Made by a program: the position numbers and the translations under genes. 64,000 nucleotides of DNA from Carettochelys insculpta (taxonomy: Eukaryota; Chordata; Testudines; Carettochelyidae). Of the stretch, positions 21,811 through 34,374 are shown in pieces. The stretch spans positions 9,258,001 through 9,322,000 of the forward strand of contig NC_134167.1 of the NCBI RefSeq assembly GCF_033958435.1. The letters are read 5' to 3'. A model generated the notes under the pieces. That model saw only the letters and a list, made by a program, of their open reading frames with translations. It was not told where the DNA came from and did no database searches. Within the stretch, counting starts at the first letter, position 1, and each line of letters starts with the position of its first letter.

Positions 21811-24800
21811 CAGTCATACTTTGGGGAAGAGGCTGCACTGCAAAAGGACCTGCCAAGAGGGGATGGAGTTCACCCAATGGCTGACTTTCGGGCAGCTCTC
21901 CGGGTATTTATTGCTGTACCCGAACAGTGCTGAACAGAACACCCCCGCCCTCAGGAGACTGTAGCCTATGTAACATTGTGCTTCTCTGATGAATACTCAC
22001 ACCCCACCTTTTTTTGTAACCTCTGCTACCTCAAACACCTTGTCTGTCTCACCCCCTGTTACATCTTGGGTTTAACCTATGAGTGCTCTGAGTCTGAGCC
22101 TGTCACTTTCTATATGGCTCTACAGGACCAAGTATAATAGGTCACAGCTGGAAGAGGCCTCTCAGCCCTACAACAGTAAAAATATTACACAATAATACCA
22201 TGTTCAAGTGCTACAACATTTCATCTCCCACCCACCACCGTTCCCCCAGTTCACATCCCCATCTTTTTTAAAATGTCTTTGTTGCAAAGTTGTACGTTAC
22301 CTACGGGTGATGCACCCGCTGATGCATGTTTGTGGAAGCGTCTCCCTTCGGGATCAGTGCAATGTGCTGACGCTGCACAAACATTTTATCCCAGAATCAC
22401 TGTGCCTTTGTACAGCTCTCCTTATGTCCAGATCTCCCCCCAAACATACACTTGAAAGTCTTTGTTTCCGTTTGTGAGGCTCCTCTTCATTGAACAAGGC
22501 TGTGACTCCAGCTGCACAATGTCTCAGCCTCCATTACCAACAGCTGTCCCAGTTTTCCCTATAGCCTATAGTCAGTCAGTCTGTCTGTCTCCCTCATATC
22601 TCCCCCAGGTCATCGCCTTTTCTGCTAACACTCGATTGTATTTCTACCCCCTTCCTGGGTATTTTCCTCTCCTGACTTGCTTCCCATGGCAGGGCTAAAG
22701 GACAAGAGCCTCATTGTTACCTCATTTTGCTAGTTTCTCTCTCCCTCGCCAGTCTCCAAAATGTGCTACACCAACTGTGACCTTCCGCAGGCCCAGATTT
22801 CACTCCGGGGATTTCCTGTGAGCACAGGTGATTTTAGACCCTATGAGAGCCTGGAAGGCTTTGCCATGGGAGATGGTTTACTGGAATGCTTTGTGTTTTA
22901 AAGTGAGAGGGTGAGGCAAGTTGGACTCAGCCAGTTTGCACAGGGTGTTCAAGGCATTTTCAGCTAAGGCTGAACTTTTTAAATCCTCGTGTATTCTGCA
23001 GAGACTGCAAAGGTGGTGTCAGGGCCAGTGGTCCCATTCCGCCCACCTCGTGCTGAATCAGCGAGGTGGTTCAAAGTCAAAGGTACAAGCAACACTGTGC
23101 ATAACTGCTTGAGCCATGTGGGGCGGCACTTGTTCAGACCCATCATCTGCAGCAGTCTGGCTAAGGCAACTGAGCCTCCTAGGCAGGCCAAAGAAGGAGT
23201 TGGCATGCCCAGATACCCTAGCTATCGGTGATTGCTCTGGAGCTGATTTCTCTGGTCCATTCTGACAGGATGGTGGGCTTTTTGTACATGCCAGGGCCCC
23301 AGGTGGTTCCTGCCTGTGTCCCCTGAGAAACTCCTTTGCTATCAGACTCAGGTACCATCCACACCTGCGGCAATGCTGCCTGGCTGGGAAAGCACACAGC
23401 AACTTGTGACTGACCCTGTTATGAGCCTCCAGCTCTTGCAGGCTGCCACCAGCGGCCTGTGTGTAGATTTCAACCCCTGCTCTGGCAGGTGATCAGAGCA
23501 TGCGCTCTGTATCTCACCTGCACGGGGAGGTGTGGCTACTGCTGTCACTCCTGTTACGGAGTCAGCACAGCCAGTGGCTAAGGCCCAGGTATTGTTTTGA
23601 TGGTCTCTTGCTCTCACTAATAAATGAACACAAGGAGGCAGGAGGAGAGTGGGGCCCAAGGGGCAGCTGCAGACTGTACGAGGATGGATCTATTCTAGGC
23701 GTTATTTGGGACAGTTCTCTGACCTGTGTGATGCAAGAGGTCAGAACAGATGCTCACAATGGGCTGTTCTGACTCAAGACCCTATGAACCAATGGACAGA
23801 CTGTACTCTGCCACTGTTTAATGGCACTTTAGGGCCCGACATTTATCATTTGGGCAGAGTGTCCAGGTACAGATGACCTGATGTCTGCTACTATCTGGGC
23901 TTTGCCAAGGCTGACTCCACGTGTGCTTGCATTATGGGAGCAGTCTGACTTATTTAATCCACACCAGCCCTGCTCCCAGGAAAACGTATAAACATCTACC
24001 AAAGGATCTCTGTCAGGGAAACTTCAGAAACACCCTGTTACCTTTTCACCTGTCTGTATGTGATGCAACACAGGCATGGGCAGAAATCTTGCTCTCATTT
24101 TAGGTTATAGCAGGCAGCTAACAGAGAGAGACTTTGCAAACTTGTTGTCATGGCTAAAATCCAGCAGCTGCTTTCTAAAAGGCCTGGGACAGAGTGTGGA
24201 ACTAGCAGAGTCATTCCCTTCTCTATATTCTTTAGCTCTTAATCACTTCAACAGAAAGTTAAAAAAAATGAGACAGCGTCACACTCTCATCTCCAGGGAC
24301 CGGGCTCCATTCAGTGTGTTCAGAAAATAGGGTCAGACGTGTCTTCTGACCCCTGACCTATCGTTTCCCTCCTCACCATAATTATCTAATACAACGCTCT
24401 CCCTGCCAAGTACAATGAAACAATTTGTCACTTCAATTGTCTGTCAGTCAACACTGAGGCCTTTTCAACAGGCCAACACATGTTTTTTGAGAGCTTGTCA
24501 GCAAGGGCTGTCTAGCCAGACACATAACCATGGAAAATGGAACCTTTGTTAAGGCTGGTTCTTAGAAAAGTAAATCCATTCACTTTCTTTTTCAGGCCTT
24601 CAGTTTGGAATTTGCACAAGAGCTGAATTGCTCCTGATCTCTAAATGATTGGTCCAAGGATTTGCATGAGGAAGCAGAAATTAATTATTCTTTTCTTTTC
24701 TTTTTATTTTCTGTAATTGTGTGTTTAGAAATGAGATTACATTCTACAGCAGCACGAGGGGTTGGGGGAAGGGGAATTGCTTTGCATTTATTTAGCTCCT

Positions 24801-25247
24801 TAGAGTTAAGATCATCTGATCATTTCAAGCATTTCCTAAGATTTTCACCCCCTTTTTCGGCTAAACAAAGATTGTGCTGCTTCCGGGGAACTTTTCTGGC
24901 AGCTGAGCAGGGCAAAGAGAGGCAGAAGTTTTATCCCTCTTGTGAAATGTCCCTTTTTGCTCCTCTAGGTTGGCAGCATTGGGGCAGGGAAGGTTTGTGT
25001 GCAACCCTGGCTATAAAATGGGTAACAGAGCTAATCGGTTTGAGAGCCAGCCACAGCTGATGTAGGTTCCAGTGCTTGCCCATGGTGGGGTGTGCTGGCT
25101 GCAGTAGGTTAAAGGGAAGGAAGATGGTTCTTACTCCAGCCCCAAGACAGTCAAACACAGATTCTCACCTACTCCCCTCTTTATTTCAGTGATATCTATC
25201 TACACCCAGATCCATGACCCGTATGGTCTTGCCCTGTAGTACCTCAT
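21811..25247. other. Intergenic DNA with a LINE tail near 23690
   Basis: No gene supported. Contains a LINE 3' tail (23680-23795) and a small palindrome at 23043-23069, entered separately. Confidence 0.5.
23680..23795 (+). mobile_element. CR1/L3-type LINE 3' tail
   Basis: Contains TTCTCTGACCTGTGTGATGC, AGAGGTCAGAACAGATG and CTCACAATGG, the 3'-terminal blocks of an old reptilian LINE also seen at 45540-45606. 5' truncated and diverged. Confidence 0.55.
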
Positions 25248-25775
25248 TAATAACATAAAACTGGCCATACTGGACCAAACCAATGGTCCACTTAGCCCAG
25301 TAGCCTGCCTTCTGAGAGTGGCCAGTACCAGATGCTTCAGAAGGAGTAAATAGAACAGAACAGTTTTTGAATAATCCATCCCCTGACAGCCAGTCTCAGC
25401 TCATGGCAGTCAGAGGTTGAGAGACATACAAAGCATGGGGGACCATTCTCAATCATCTTGACCAATAGACGTTGATGGCCTTACCCTCCAGGAAACTTGT
25501 TATGCTTTTCACCAACACAGCATCCCCTGGCAATGTGTTCCTCTGATTGACTTCCTTATGTGAAGTACTTCTTTATGTTCGTATTAAAAATAATGCCCAT
25601 TAATTTCATGGGATAACCCCAGTTTTTTGTGTGACGTGAAGGAGTAAATAGTGCTTCCTGATTCACTTTCTCCACACCAGTCATGATTTCATAGCCCTCT
25701 GTCATATCCCCTCTCACTCACCTCTTTTCTAAAATGACCAGTCCGGGTCTTTTTAATCTTTCCTGATCTTAGCCA
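25248..25775 (-). mobile_element. CR1 LINE 3' fragment, antisense
   Basis: Read on the minus strand, the 25265-25340 region matches the CR1 3'UTR seen at 32070-32120 (GGCCAT, CTGGACCAAACCAATGGTCC against GGATGGACCTTTGGTCTGAC) and 25630-25770 corresponds to ORF2 near its C-terminal end. It is broken by substitutions and small indels; no usable frame. Confidence 0.75.
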
Positions 25776-26149
25776 TCTTGCGAAGAGGTGGGGTCTGAGA
25801 TTTCCATATGGCCATGCACTGTGGATGAGAAACCTCACTTTAGCATCATTACTAGCTGAGTGTACATAGGGCTTTACAGACATACCGGAAGGCTAGGTCT
25901 CAGAGAGCTGGTTGCAATCTAAACTACACAGTACAGACACTGTGTGAGCCTTTGGCAGGCTCAGCTGAGGGAATTATACACATAAGCAGAGCTGGAGAAG
26001 TAGCCAGTGATTCTGCCATTTTAGAATAGCACAAGGATTAAACACTGTCTGCCTTCTGTGCATCCACCCAGGCCAAGTCCAGTTTGTATGAATGGGCACG
26101 AAGAGCAGCTTTCAGGCCCCACACTTACTGAGGGTGGGTGTACTGTACC

Positions 26150-26730
26150 CGGGGAAGTAGGTATATCATAGGGACATAGGGGTCATGGTGGATAATCAGC
26201 TGTACATGAGTTCCCAGCACAAACCAGTGGTTATGAGAGCTGATGTGGTTCTGGGATTTGAAAGCAGAAGAGTTTTGAAATAGAGGCAGCATTACTTCTG
26301 CACACAGCATTGGCGTGCATGTTACTAGAGCAGTGTGTCCAGTTCTGGTGTTCCCATTTCAAAAGGGATGTGGATAACTGGCAATGGTTCAGAAAAGATC
26401 GACAAGACTGAAACACAGAAAGAGCTTAAACTCAATCTGTTTTGTTTAGCCAGGTGAAAGGGGGACTGGATCTCACACTACAGGCATCCACATGAAAAGA
26501 AGCGCTCTGGTATCAGAGGCTTTTCCATTAACCAGAAAAAAGCGCAGCAAGATCCTGGGTCTGGAAGCTGAAGCCACACATGGCCAGCTTAGAAATACAC
26601 TGCAGGTTTTTAACAATGAGACTAACTGACCACTTGGACAATTTACCTAGGGCTGTGCTGTGTCTCCTTTTCCTGAAGCCTTTAAATCAGGAAAGGATGG
26701 CTAGCTACTGGGTCTGCACCCAGGTTTTCA
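26150..26730 (+). mobile_element. Degenerate CR1/L3-type LINE ORF2 3' region
   Basis: Sense strand carries, with frameshifts, the blocks GGGGTCATGGTGGATAATCAG, TGTGTCCAGTTCTGGTG and TTTTTAACAATGAGACTAACT that encode the C-terminal region of such LINE reverse transcriptases. No open frame remains. Confidence 0.65.
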
Positions 26731-29292
26731 AATGTGCCCAGCACTAGCAGAGCCCTTTGAGAAGCCCCTTTCTCCTCCCCTATTCAGAATACCCCCCAAC
26801 TCATACCCTTCCCCCTCCCAAATGAGGCTACAAGGAGTTGCGGAAAGTTGAAGATTTGGCCCTAAATGCAACTTCAAGGGGCATTCTCCTTGTTAAGACA
26901 AGTGCCTGTAAATTCAACACACCCACCACATGGGCAAGAGGGTTTCCCAGAGAGTGTCACCAGTAATGAATCAGACTACACTTAGCATGGGTTAAGAGAG
27001 ATGGTAAAACCCATATAGCTTCATAAGGCCAGAACAGCCTGCCTCTCGCTGACATAACCTCTGTTACCTCCTGGCGGAAAGGGTGACCCTGCTGGCACCT
27101 GTGCAGGCTGCTCCACTAGAGAGAAGTAAGTGACTCATTGCTAAATGGATGCAGGCTAGTCCAGCTGGCCAGAAGGGCTTGTGCTGCATGGCTGCTTGCA
27201 CACAGCATGGGTAAAACATTTCACACAGCAAGGGGGCAAGTCTGCAACCAGGCAGCCGCGTTCCATTTTCCAACAATCCCCTTAGTGTGTGAGTAGAGGA
27301 AGAAACCAGACAGCTATTTCACTTATCTGGGCTGCAAGGACAGGTCTGCCTTTTTCAGGGGGCCCCATTTCTTCAGCTGATTGGAAGGGGCTGTGCTTGT
27401 GGCTGCTAACTCTCCCCACACAGAAAGCCAAGGGGTCTGGGCAGTGAGGCTTCAGGGGCATCAGCCAGACACTGTATATGAAGTGATCCAGGACCAATGA
27501 GGAAGAGATTATGATTCAGTTCCTGCCCTGTGGGACTCTGGGGAAAGGTCACCTTTTCTGGGTTGCCAGCATAGTCCGGGATGGGAAGAGGCAGTGTACA
27601 GTCTACTGCAATGATCACAAACCCATGTTTGCAGGCAAACAGGTTGGTCACGGAAAAACTCCTTCAGCAACTCAAGTTGTCCCTCCCTGCTGCTTCATTT
27701 CAGTGAGGGAGTCTGGAGGACACACAGGCAAGAGGTACAGCTCAGAAGACCCAACAAATACACTCCCTTGGCTACAATAACAGATTGGTTAACTGGTACA
27801 GCATCAATTCCCACCTAAAGGGTTCCTGGGGGTTCAGGCTGGCAAAGTCACCACTGGCCCTACCTGCAGTTCCCACCCTCCCAGAGTGGAGATTGGGGGC
27901 GATATGGGCCAAGCCTACCTCCGAAAGCCTAAAGTGAGGAAGATGTCACTGGTGTAAGCACGTAGATCAGAACTCAAGGGGATGGCTTCACAAGGGAGGA
28001 GCTGGCAGCTTGAGTCAGGCCATGACACCAAACCCTCAGACTCATCCTTCTGAAGGGGACAGAAGGTTAGAAAAATAACTCTCCACCAAGGCCACGACAG
28101 CTCCTCTGGAGGGAATCAACAGGGGAAGAAAATAAAACCCAGCTTCTGTTTCAGCTCCAGGAGCAAGAATCAGCTTGACCTACTGACCCTCCACATTCAC
28201 AGGAGGTGCCAGAAGGCAGCACTGCTGTCGGTGTGCTTCCCAGGGAATAGCTGGAAGCTGGCTTATGACATACAATCTTGCTCTTCCATCCTGGTGCCTT
28301 CACACAGGTAGCAACCTACACCTCACCGTCACTAATCATTACAAAACAGTGCAGCTGGGGAGCCAGCAAGCACTCCAAAGCATCGCTCCTGAGCCTCACC
28401 ATGCTACCACTTCAGTGATGGAGACAGGGAAATGTAAAAAAGCCAGGGGGGTGGGGAGGGAAGGACCTGGCTGACTGATGATAGATATCCAGCACTGCAA
28501 AGCGGTCCCTTCAAGGGAACAAAGGCTCCCGTGCCTGTTGAAGTAAATGACTGGCTTCCAGATGGCAATGATAGTCAAGTCCTAATTGCAGAACGGTCTC
28601 CTCCATGCATGTACACTCAAGGGCAGACAGGGCAGAGAAACAGGAATCACTGACTCAGTCAAAACATGGTAGATCTCGCTAATTCCTCAGCACCAAAGGG
28701 AAATGCACTTGTGGAATTATAGATGAGCCACAGGCTATTAATGGGTTCTGCTCTGATGGGGTTGAGAATGCAGATATTGACATGTCCTGACAGTTCCTAA
28801 AAACCTGCTTCACTATCCCAACACAATGTCAATGATTTCAGTGGGTATTGGATCAGAACTGTAATGTCATGGCAGCTTCACAAAGGTTCATTAGGGTCAG
28901 CAGTTAGCAAGCTAATAGGGTAACAGTAACAGCACCTCACATTTGCATAGCCTCCATCTCTAAACAGCTTCCCATGCATGTGCTACAGTCAGAGAATATG
29001 TTCTTGGTTTATTAAAGACAAAGGCAGATTGCTGCCTCATCAACATAACTAGCACAGCAAAGTGCATGGCTTTGCTCCCACAACCCACATATTCAAGTCA
29101 TAGCGGGAATGACACGGGGTTTCCTCTTTCCATGTGCCCAAGGTGCACCCTGCAGCAGTTTCTGCACCTCCATGCAAGGGATCTGCTCCCCAAAATTTCC
29201 CTCTGCTTTAGGTCTCCAATTTGTGTTCTCCACACCCTACCTGACTGAGCTGCCCTGCAGAAAGGGAGCAGAGAGACCTACCTAGAACATAC
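26731..29292. other. Intergenic DNA without recognised content
   Basis: No gene, RNA or recognised repeat. Confidence 0.5.
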
Positions 29293-29307
29293 AAACTCAG
29301 ATCAGTA

Positions 29308-29375
29308 ACAGAGGGATAGCTGTGCTAGTCTATATACTATCAAAACAAAACAAAAAAAACCAAAAAACAAAAATG
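29308..29375 (-). mobile_element. Very short Penelope-like tail (family 2) with 15-bp duplication
   Basis: Reverse complement of the family-2 tail (GCTAGTCTATATACTATC against GATAGAATACAGACTAAC), ending in an A/C-rich run. Duplication AAACTCAGATCAGTA (29293-29307) and AAACTTAGATCAGTA (29376-29390), 14 of 15, shows that this 68-bp piece is a complete insertion. Confidence 0.8.
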
Positions 29376-29465
29376 AAACTTAGATCAGTATTTTATTGTG
29401 AGCTGGAAGACTTCTACTGACTGCAAACAGGGCCATGTAACTTACAAGAGACACACAGCCTGGAA

Positions 29466-29668
29466 AAACAATGAGAAGTCCTGTGGCATTTTATATACTA
29501 ATAGATATATTGGAGCACAAGCTTTAGTGGGCAAAGACTCACTTCATCAGATCAGGTCTTTGCCCACAAAAGCTTATGCTTCAGAATATGTTAGTCTATA
29601 AGGTGCCACAGGACTTCTCATTGTTTCTGAGGCTACATACTAACATGGGTAGCCCTCTGAAACTTGAT
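29466..29668 (+). mobile_element. Fold-back Penelope-like element (family 1)
   Basis: Inverted arms AATGAGAAGTCCTGTGGCA and TGCCACAGGACTTCTCATT with the PLE centre and a tail TACTAACATGGGTAGCCCTC. Probable duplication AGCCTGGAA (29457-29465) and AGCCTGCAA (29669-29677), 8 of 9. CTGATGA survives on the minus strand but its GAAA box is TAAA. Confidence 0.8.
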
Positions 29669-29747
29669 AGCCTGCAAGAATCTCTGCCATTCACAGTACT
29701 CTAAACCTCAGGCCTTGTCTATGTTACAATGTCATTTCTAGCCACTA

Positions 29748-31940
29748 ATGTCACTTCACTGTAGAGCACTCCATGAGCAGCCAGCCACTCATGTAGCTGG
29801 AACACCGCAGCGGTCAAACACTCTGGCATTTAATTTCAAAAAGGGGAATTACACTAAAATGAGGAAGCTAGTTAAACAGAAACTAAAAGGTAGAGTAACT
29901 AAACTAAAATCCCTGGAAGCTGCATGGAAACTGTTTAAAGACACCATACTAGAGGCCCAACTTAAATGTATACCCCAAATAAAAAAACACAGTAAGAGAC
30001 CTAACAAAGAACCACCATGGCTTAACAGCCATGTTAAAAAGGCAGTGAGAGAGAAAAGGGCACCTTTTAAAAAGTGGAAGTCAAATCCTAGTGAGGAAAA
30101 TAGAAAGGAACATAAACACTCCCAAATTAAGTGTCATAATGTAATAAGAAAAGCCAAAAAAGATTTTGAGGAACAGCTAGCCAAAAATTCAAAAAATGAT
30201 AGTAAAATGTTTTTTAAATACATTAGAAGCAGGAAGCCCGCTAAAAAAGCAGTGGGGCCCTTGGACGATAAAGATATAAAAGGAGCGATCAAGGAAGACA
30301 GTGCCATTGCGGAGAGATTAAATGATTTCTTTGCTTCAGTCTTCACGGCTGAGGATGTTACAGAGGTTCCTAAATCTGAGCCAGCCTTTTTAGGTGACAA
30401 ATCTGAGGAACTCTCCCAGATTGAAGTGACATTAGAGGAGGTTTTGGAGTTAATTGATAAGCTGAACAGTAACAAGTCTCCAGGACCAGACGGTATTCAC
30501 CCAAGGGTTCTGAAAGAACTCAAATGTGAAATTGCGGAGTTATTAACAGTGGTTTGTAACCTATCCTTTAAATCCGCTTCGGTACCCAATGACTGGAAGA
30601 CGGCCAATATAACGCCAATATTTAAAAAAGGCTCCAGAGGAGACCCTGGCAATTATAGACCGATAAGTCTAACATCAGTACCAGGCAAATTAGTAGAAAC
30701 AATAGTAAAGAATAAAATTGCAAGGCATGTAGAAGAGCACGAATTGTTGGGCAAAAGTCAGCATGGTTTCTGCAGAGGGAAGTCGTGTCTAACTAATCTA
30801 TTAGAATTCTTTGAAGGGGTTAATAAACATGCGGACAAGGGGCACCCAGTGGACATAATATACCTAGATTTCCAGAAAGCCTTTGACACGGTCCCATACC
30901 AAAGGCTTTTATGTAAATTAGGCAGTCATGGGATAGGAGGAAAGATCCTTTCATGGATCGGGAATTGGTTAAAAGACAGAAAACAAAGGTTTGGAATAAA
31001 TGGTAAAGTTTCACAATGGAGGGGGGTAACTAGTGGTGTTCCCCAGGGGTCAGTGCTGGGACCGATCCTGTTCAACTTGTTCATCAATGATCTAGAAAAT
31101 GAGGTAAGCAGTGAGGTGGCAAAGTTTGCAGATGACACCAAGTTGTTCAGGACAGTCAAAACCAAAAGGGATTGTGAAGAACTACAAAAAGATCTCAGCA
31201 AACTGAGTGATTGGGCAGCAAAATGGCAAATGAAATTTAATGTGGGTAAGTGTAAGGTAATGCACGTTGGAAAAAATAACCCAAATTACACGTACTACAT
31301 GATGGGGTCAAATTTAGCTACGACAGATCAGGAAAGGGATCTTGGAGTTATAGTGGATAGTTCTCTGAAGACATCCACGCAGTGTGCAGCGGCGGTTAGT
31401 AAAGCAAATAGGATGTTAGGAATTATTAAAAAAGGGATAGATAATAAGACAAAAGATATCATACTTCCCCTATATAAAACTATGGTACGCCCACATCTTG
31501 AGTACTGTGTGCAGATGTGGTCTCCTCACCTCAAAAAAGATATATTGGCATTAGAAAAGGTTCAGAAAAGGGCGACTAAGATGATTTGGGGTTTGGAACG
31601 GGTCCCATATGGGAAGAGGCTAGAGAGACTGGGACTTTTCAGTTTGGAAAAGAGGCGATTGAGGGGCAATATGATAGAGGTATATAAAATCATGAATGGT
31701 GTGGAGAGAGTGAATATAGAAAAATTATTTACCTTTTCCCATAATACAAGAACTAGGGGACACCAAATGAAATTGATGGGTAGTAGGTTCAAAACTAATA
31801 AAAGGAAATTTTTCTTCACACAGCGCACAGTCAACCTGTGGAACTCCTTGCCGGAGGAGGCTGTGAAGGCCAGGACTCTCTTAGGGTTTAAAAAAGAGCT
31901 TGATAAATTTTTGCAGGTTAGGTCCATAAATGGCTATTAG
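29748..31940 (+). CDS. CR1 LINE ORF2 fragment: reverse transcriptase, endonuclease lost
   Basis: Non-LTR retrotransposon protein that copies CR1 RNA into DNA at the target site. The open frame of 730 codons has no stop. RT motifs in order: PIFKKG and NYRPISL near residue 290-305, [10 protein letters not shown] at 372 (motif A), [10 protein letters not shown] near 428 (motif B), FADD at 460-463 (motif C, catalytic aspartates) and the thumb/C-terminal region ending at TAG 31938. CR1 ORF2 is usually near 1000 residues with an N-terminal APE-type endonuclease; that part is missing. CR1 homology starts near residue 20-25, so the listed ATG and first residues come from flanking DNA. Not a host gene; intact frame suggests a young insertion. 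Confidence 0.85.
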   Translation: MSLHCRALHEQPATHVAGTPQRSNTLAFNFKKGNYTKMRKLVKQKLKGRVTKLKSLEAAWKLFKDTILEAQLKCIPQIKKHSKRPNKEPPWLNSHVKKAVREKRAPFKKWKSNPSEENRKEHKHSQIKCHNVIRKAKKDFEEQLAKNSKNDSKMFFKYIRSRKPAKKAVGPLDDKDIKGAIKEDSAIAERLNDFFASVFTAEDVTEVPKSEPAFLGDKSEELSQIEVTLEEVLELIDKLNSNKSPGPDGIHPRVLKELKCEIAELLTVVCNLSFKSASVPNDWKTANITPIFKKGSRGDPGNYRPISLTSVPGKLVETIVKNKIARHVEEHELLGKSQHGFCRGKSCLTNLLEFFEGVNKHADKGHPVDIIYLDFQKAFDTVPYQRLLCKLGSHGIGGKILSWIGNWLKDRKQRFGINGKVSQWRGVTSGVPQGSVLGPILFNLFINDLENEVSSEVAKFADDTKLFRTVKTKRDCEELQKDLSKLSDWAAKWQMKFNVGKCKVMHVGKNNPNYTYYMMGSNLATTDQERDLGVIVDSSLKTSTQCAAAVSKANRMLGIIKKGIDNKTKDIILPLYKTMVRPHLEYCVQMWSPHLKKDILALEKVQKRATKMIWGLERVPYGKRLERLGLFSLEKRRLRGNMIEVYKIMNGVERVNIEKLFTFSHNTRTRGHQMKLMGSRFKTNKRKFFFTQRTVNLWNSLPEEAVKARTLLGFKKELDKFLQVRSINGY

Positions 31941-32131
31941 CCAGGGGTAAAGTATGGTGCCCTGGCCTTCAGTACAAGGGCAGGAGATGGATGGCAGGAG
32001 ACAAATCACTTGATCTTTGTCTTCTGTTCTCCTTCTCTGGGGCACCTGGCATTGGCCACTGTCGGCAGACGGGATACTGGGCTGGATGGACCTTTGGTCT
32101 GACCCAGTATGGCCGTTCTTATGTTCTTAAG
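29815..32131 (+). mobile_element. 5'-truncated CR1 LINE
   Basis: Covers the RT frame plus a 3'UTR (31941-32131) that includes GCTGGATGGACCTTTGGTCT and ends CCGTTCTTATGTTCTTA, the short-repeat CR1 terminus. No poly(A) and no target duplication, as is normal for CR1. The 5' limit is approximate. Confidence 0.85.
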
Positions 32132-32230
32132 ATGGGATGCTTGCCCCAGGCCCCCAACTTTGGTGGGTCCCCTGGCAGCTGCCCCAGCCATTCTATGGAT
32201 GGGAGGAAGGAAGGATTACCTGGGTAGGGA

Positions 32231-32255
32231 GCAGCAGCAGCAGCAGCAGCAGCAG
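32231..32255. repeat. (GCA)8 trinucleotide repeat
   Basis: Eight uninterrupted GCA units plus one G, about 100 bp after the CR1 terminus. Confidence 0.95.
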
Positions 32256-33391
32256 GGGGTTGCCTCTTTCCCTGAACTCAGCGCCAGCAGCTGCCTGTTC
32301 TGCTCTGCTGTGCCACACCTTCCCTGCCTACTGAGCCCCACTTCTCCGCAGCCTCTGCTCCCCACCAACCGTGGAGAAGTGGGGGTTAGTAGACTGTGAT
32401 GGTGCAATGGAGCGGAGCAGAGGAGAGCAGGTTGCCACTCGCACTGCATCGTGAGTGCGGGTGAGATGCAGGAGGGAGACACAACCCCTGCTACTGCTGT
32501 CCCCACCACTGCTGCCCTCTGCCTCTGGGTGGAGCTGGGGAAGGGCAGGGTCTGTATATAGGGGGTTGCTAGGGACCCACGCCTGGGGTACCTGGGGGGG
32601 TTCCCTGGGCCATGCCCCCTCTCGGGACAGTCTTGCAGGTAGCTGCACAAATGCAACCCCCAAGAGCAGATAAGGCAAGCTGCTCTTTGTCCCAGAACAC
32701 CTTGCACTTGCTTGAAGCTGGTGTAAATGGCAGCTTACAGGGGGATTGCACAAGTGCAGATACATCAGCGGATGGCTGAAATCCCAGCGAATTCCCAGAG
32801 CACACAAGGCTCCAGGTCCCAAGGAGAGAGTCCTACTTGAGAGGGCTGTTTAACTCTCCCGCAGGCTGCAAAGTGAACTGCAAATTACACGTCTCACCCT
32901 ACCTCCCAGGGGCATGAAACATGATAGCTGATGGCCGAGAAAAGCTCCAGCCACTGGGAAACCCTCTGTAAATTCAGTATGGTATTACTGCGATTACCAT
33001 TATTGCTGCTGGAGGCAGATGTATCTCCCATGACCAAAGTAGCAGATACTACAATGCAACAAAAGGAACGTGTTCCCCAAACATTAAAACACAGCATAAA
33101 CAAACAAATAGCAGGGAGCAGCCACCTGAAGAGCAACCGGATCTGCTACATACCAGCGGCAGCACATGAAAATCAGAAAAAGAGCTACTGAATCAATGCA
33201 TGAGTTTGTGTAAAGAAGAGTCTCCACATACATTGGAGGACTATAAGGGACACGCTTGTTGTGTGCGGTGCTGTCACTACCTACTTTGGAGAGCTGAGAC
33301 AGTACAGAAAGCCTCATTCTCAGACGAAGAACTGTCCCTGACAAAGACAGAAGTCGCCAAAACATTGCTCCCTGGAAGCTAATAAAGTAAT
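32256..33391. other. Intergenic DNA, GC-richer, without recognised gene
   Basis: Higher G+C than its surroundings to about 32830. Overlapping open frames on both strands show no recognisable domain. Confidence 0.45.
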
Positions 33392-33404
33392 TGTTCTTTT
33401 CACT

Positions 33405-33591
33405 AACCAAACAAAGCAGCAGTCATGGAGCACTTTACAGACTAACAAAATAATTTATTAGGTGATGAGCTTTCGTGGGACAGACCCAAGAAAGCTCATC
33501 ATCTAATAAATTATTACGTTAGTCTGTAAAGTGCTACATGACTGCTGCTTTGTTTTGTTAGAATACAGACCAACACAGCTACCTCTGTTAC
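33405..33591 (+). mobile_element. Fold-back Penelope-like element (family 2) with perfect 13-bp duplication
   Basis: Arms with GAGCACTTTACAGACTAAC and TTAGTCTGTAAAGTGCTAC around GATGAGCTTTCGTGGGACAG; tail TAGAATACAGACCAACACAG. Duplication TGTTCTTTTCACT at 33392-33404 and 33592-33604, 13 of 13. Confidence 0.9.
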
Positions 33592-33759
33592 TGTTCTTTT
33601 CACTGTAACTTGGGACCAGATCCTCAAATGGTGAACGCTGATGAAGGTACAACAGCTGAAACACTGCACAGCGAAGGTTTGCCTCTCTTGCTCTCATATG
33701 TATGCAACTGGTGATGCTTACAACATTTTGCACACTACTGGACTAGCAAAATACAAGTA

Positions 33760-34374
33760 CAGGTTGAATATCTCTAATCTGGCACTCTCGGGACCTGCCC
33801 AGTGCTAAATCAGAGAACCAGGAGATCAATACTGTCTAGCAACATTACCGACACTTCCACTGCTCACTGGGTTCTTAAATAGGACAACCAGATCTTCCTA
33901 TCCCAAACACAGGACAGGGAAATATTGCAGGAGAGATGGCTCCTCCCAGCTGCACCAAGCTCCAGGAAGCCAGCACTCCTCACCCCGAGTCCCAGGGAAG
34001 CGGCAGTCATGAGCGCTTCCGGCCTGGAGCCCCAGGAAAGCTGCAACCATGGGTGCTCCTGCCCCCAACCCCAACCTCCGAGGGCCTAAATATGGGACAA
34101 TTCATCCCATTTAAAAAATAAGTAGGGACGAATTGTTGGCATCCCAAATACAGGATGTCCCACCAAATATGGGACAGTTGGTCACCTTGCTCTTAGAAGA
34201 CAATTGTGGATAAATCAGAGCTAAATAACAGCACAGACACTGAGAGTCAGGACGGGTAGCTGGAAACAAACTTTACGGGACTGTGGGAAACTTGCCACAC
34301 TCATGATACGTAGACATCCACCTAACTAAAATCATGCCAAACCAGAGTGTGCCAGGCTAGAGAGGTTCAACCTG
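33760..34374. mobile_element. Mariner-like element split by a nested insertion
   Basis: Ends CAGGTTGAATATCTCTAAT and AGAGAGGTTCAACCTG, flanked by TA at 33758-33759 and 34375-34376. Same family as 15445-15771, but 33879-34188 is foreign to it; without that segment the two copies align across ACTGGGTTCTTA and AGAAGACA. Confidence 0.85.
33879..34188. mobile_element. hAT-like element nested in the mariner-like copy
   Basis: Begins ATAGGACAACCAGAT and ends CAGTTGGTCACCTT (reverse complement AAGGTGACCAACTG), an imperfect inverted repeat. Flanking 8-mers GTTCTTAA and GCTCTTAG match 6 of 8. Subterminal GGGACAATTCATCCC is a near-palindrome. Related ends occur at 55577-55989. Confidence 0.75.

Noticed and set aside
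30134..31927. Minus-strand frames within the CR1
   Set aside because: Shadows of the CR1 reverse transcriptase frame.
32231..32255. (GCA)8 as a polyglutamine-coding repeat
   Set aside because: No supported exon contains it.
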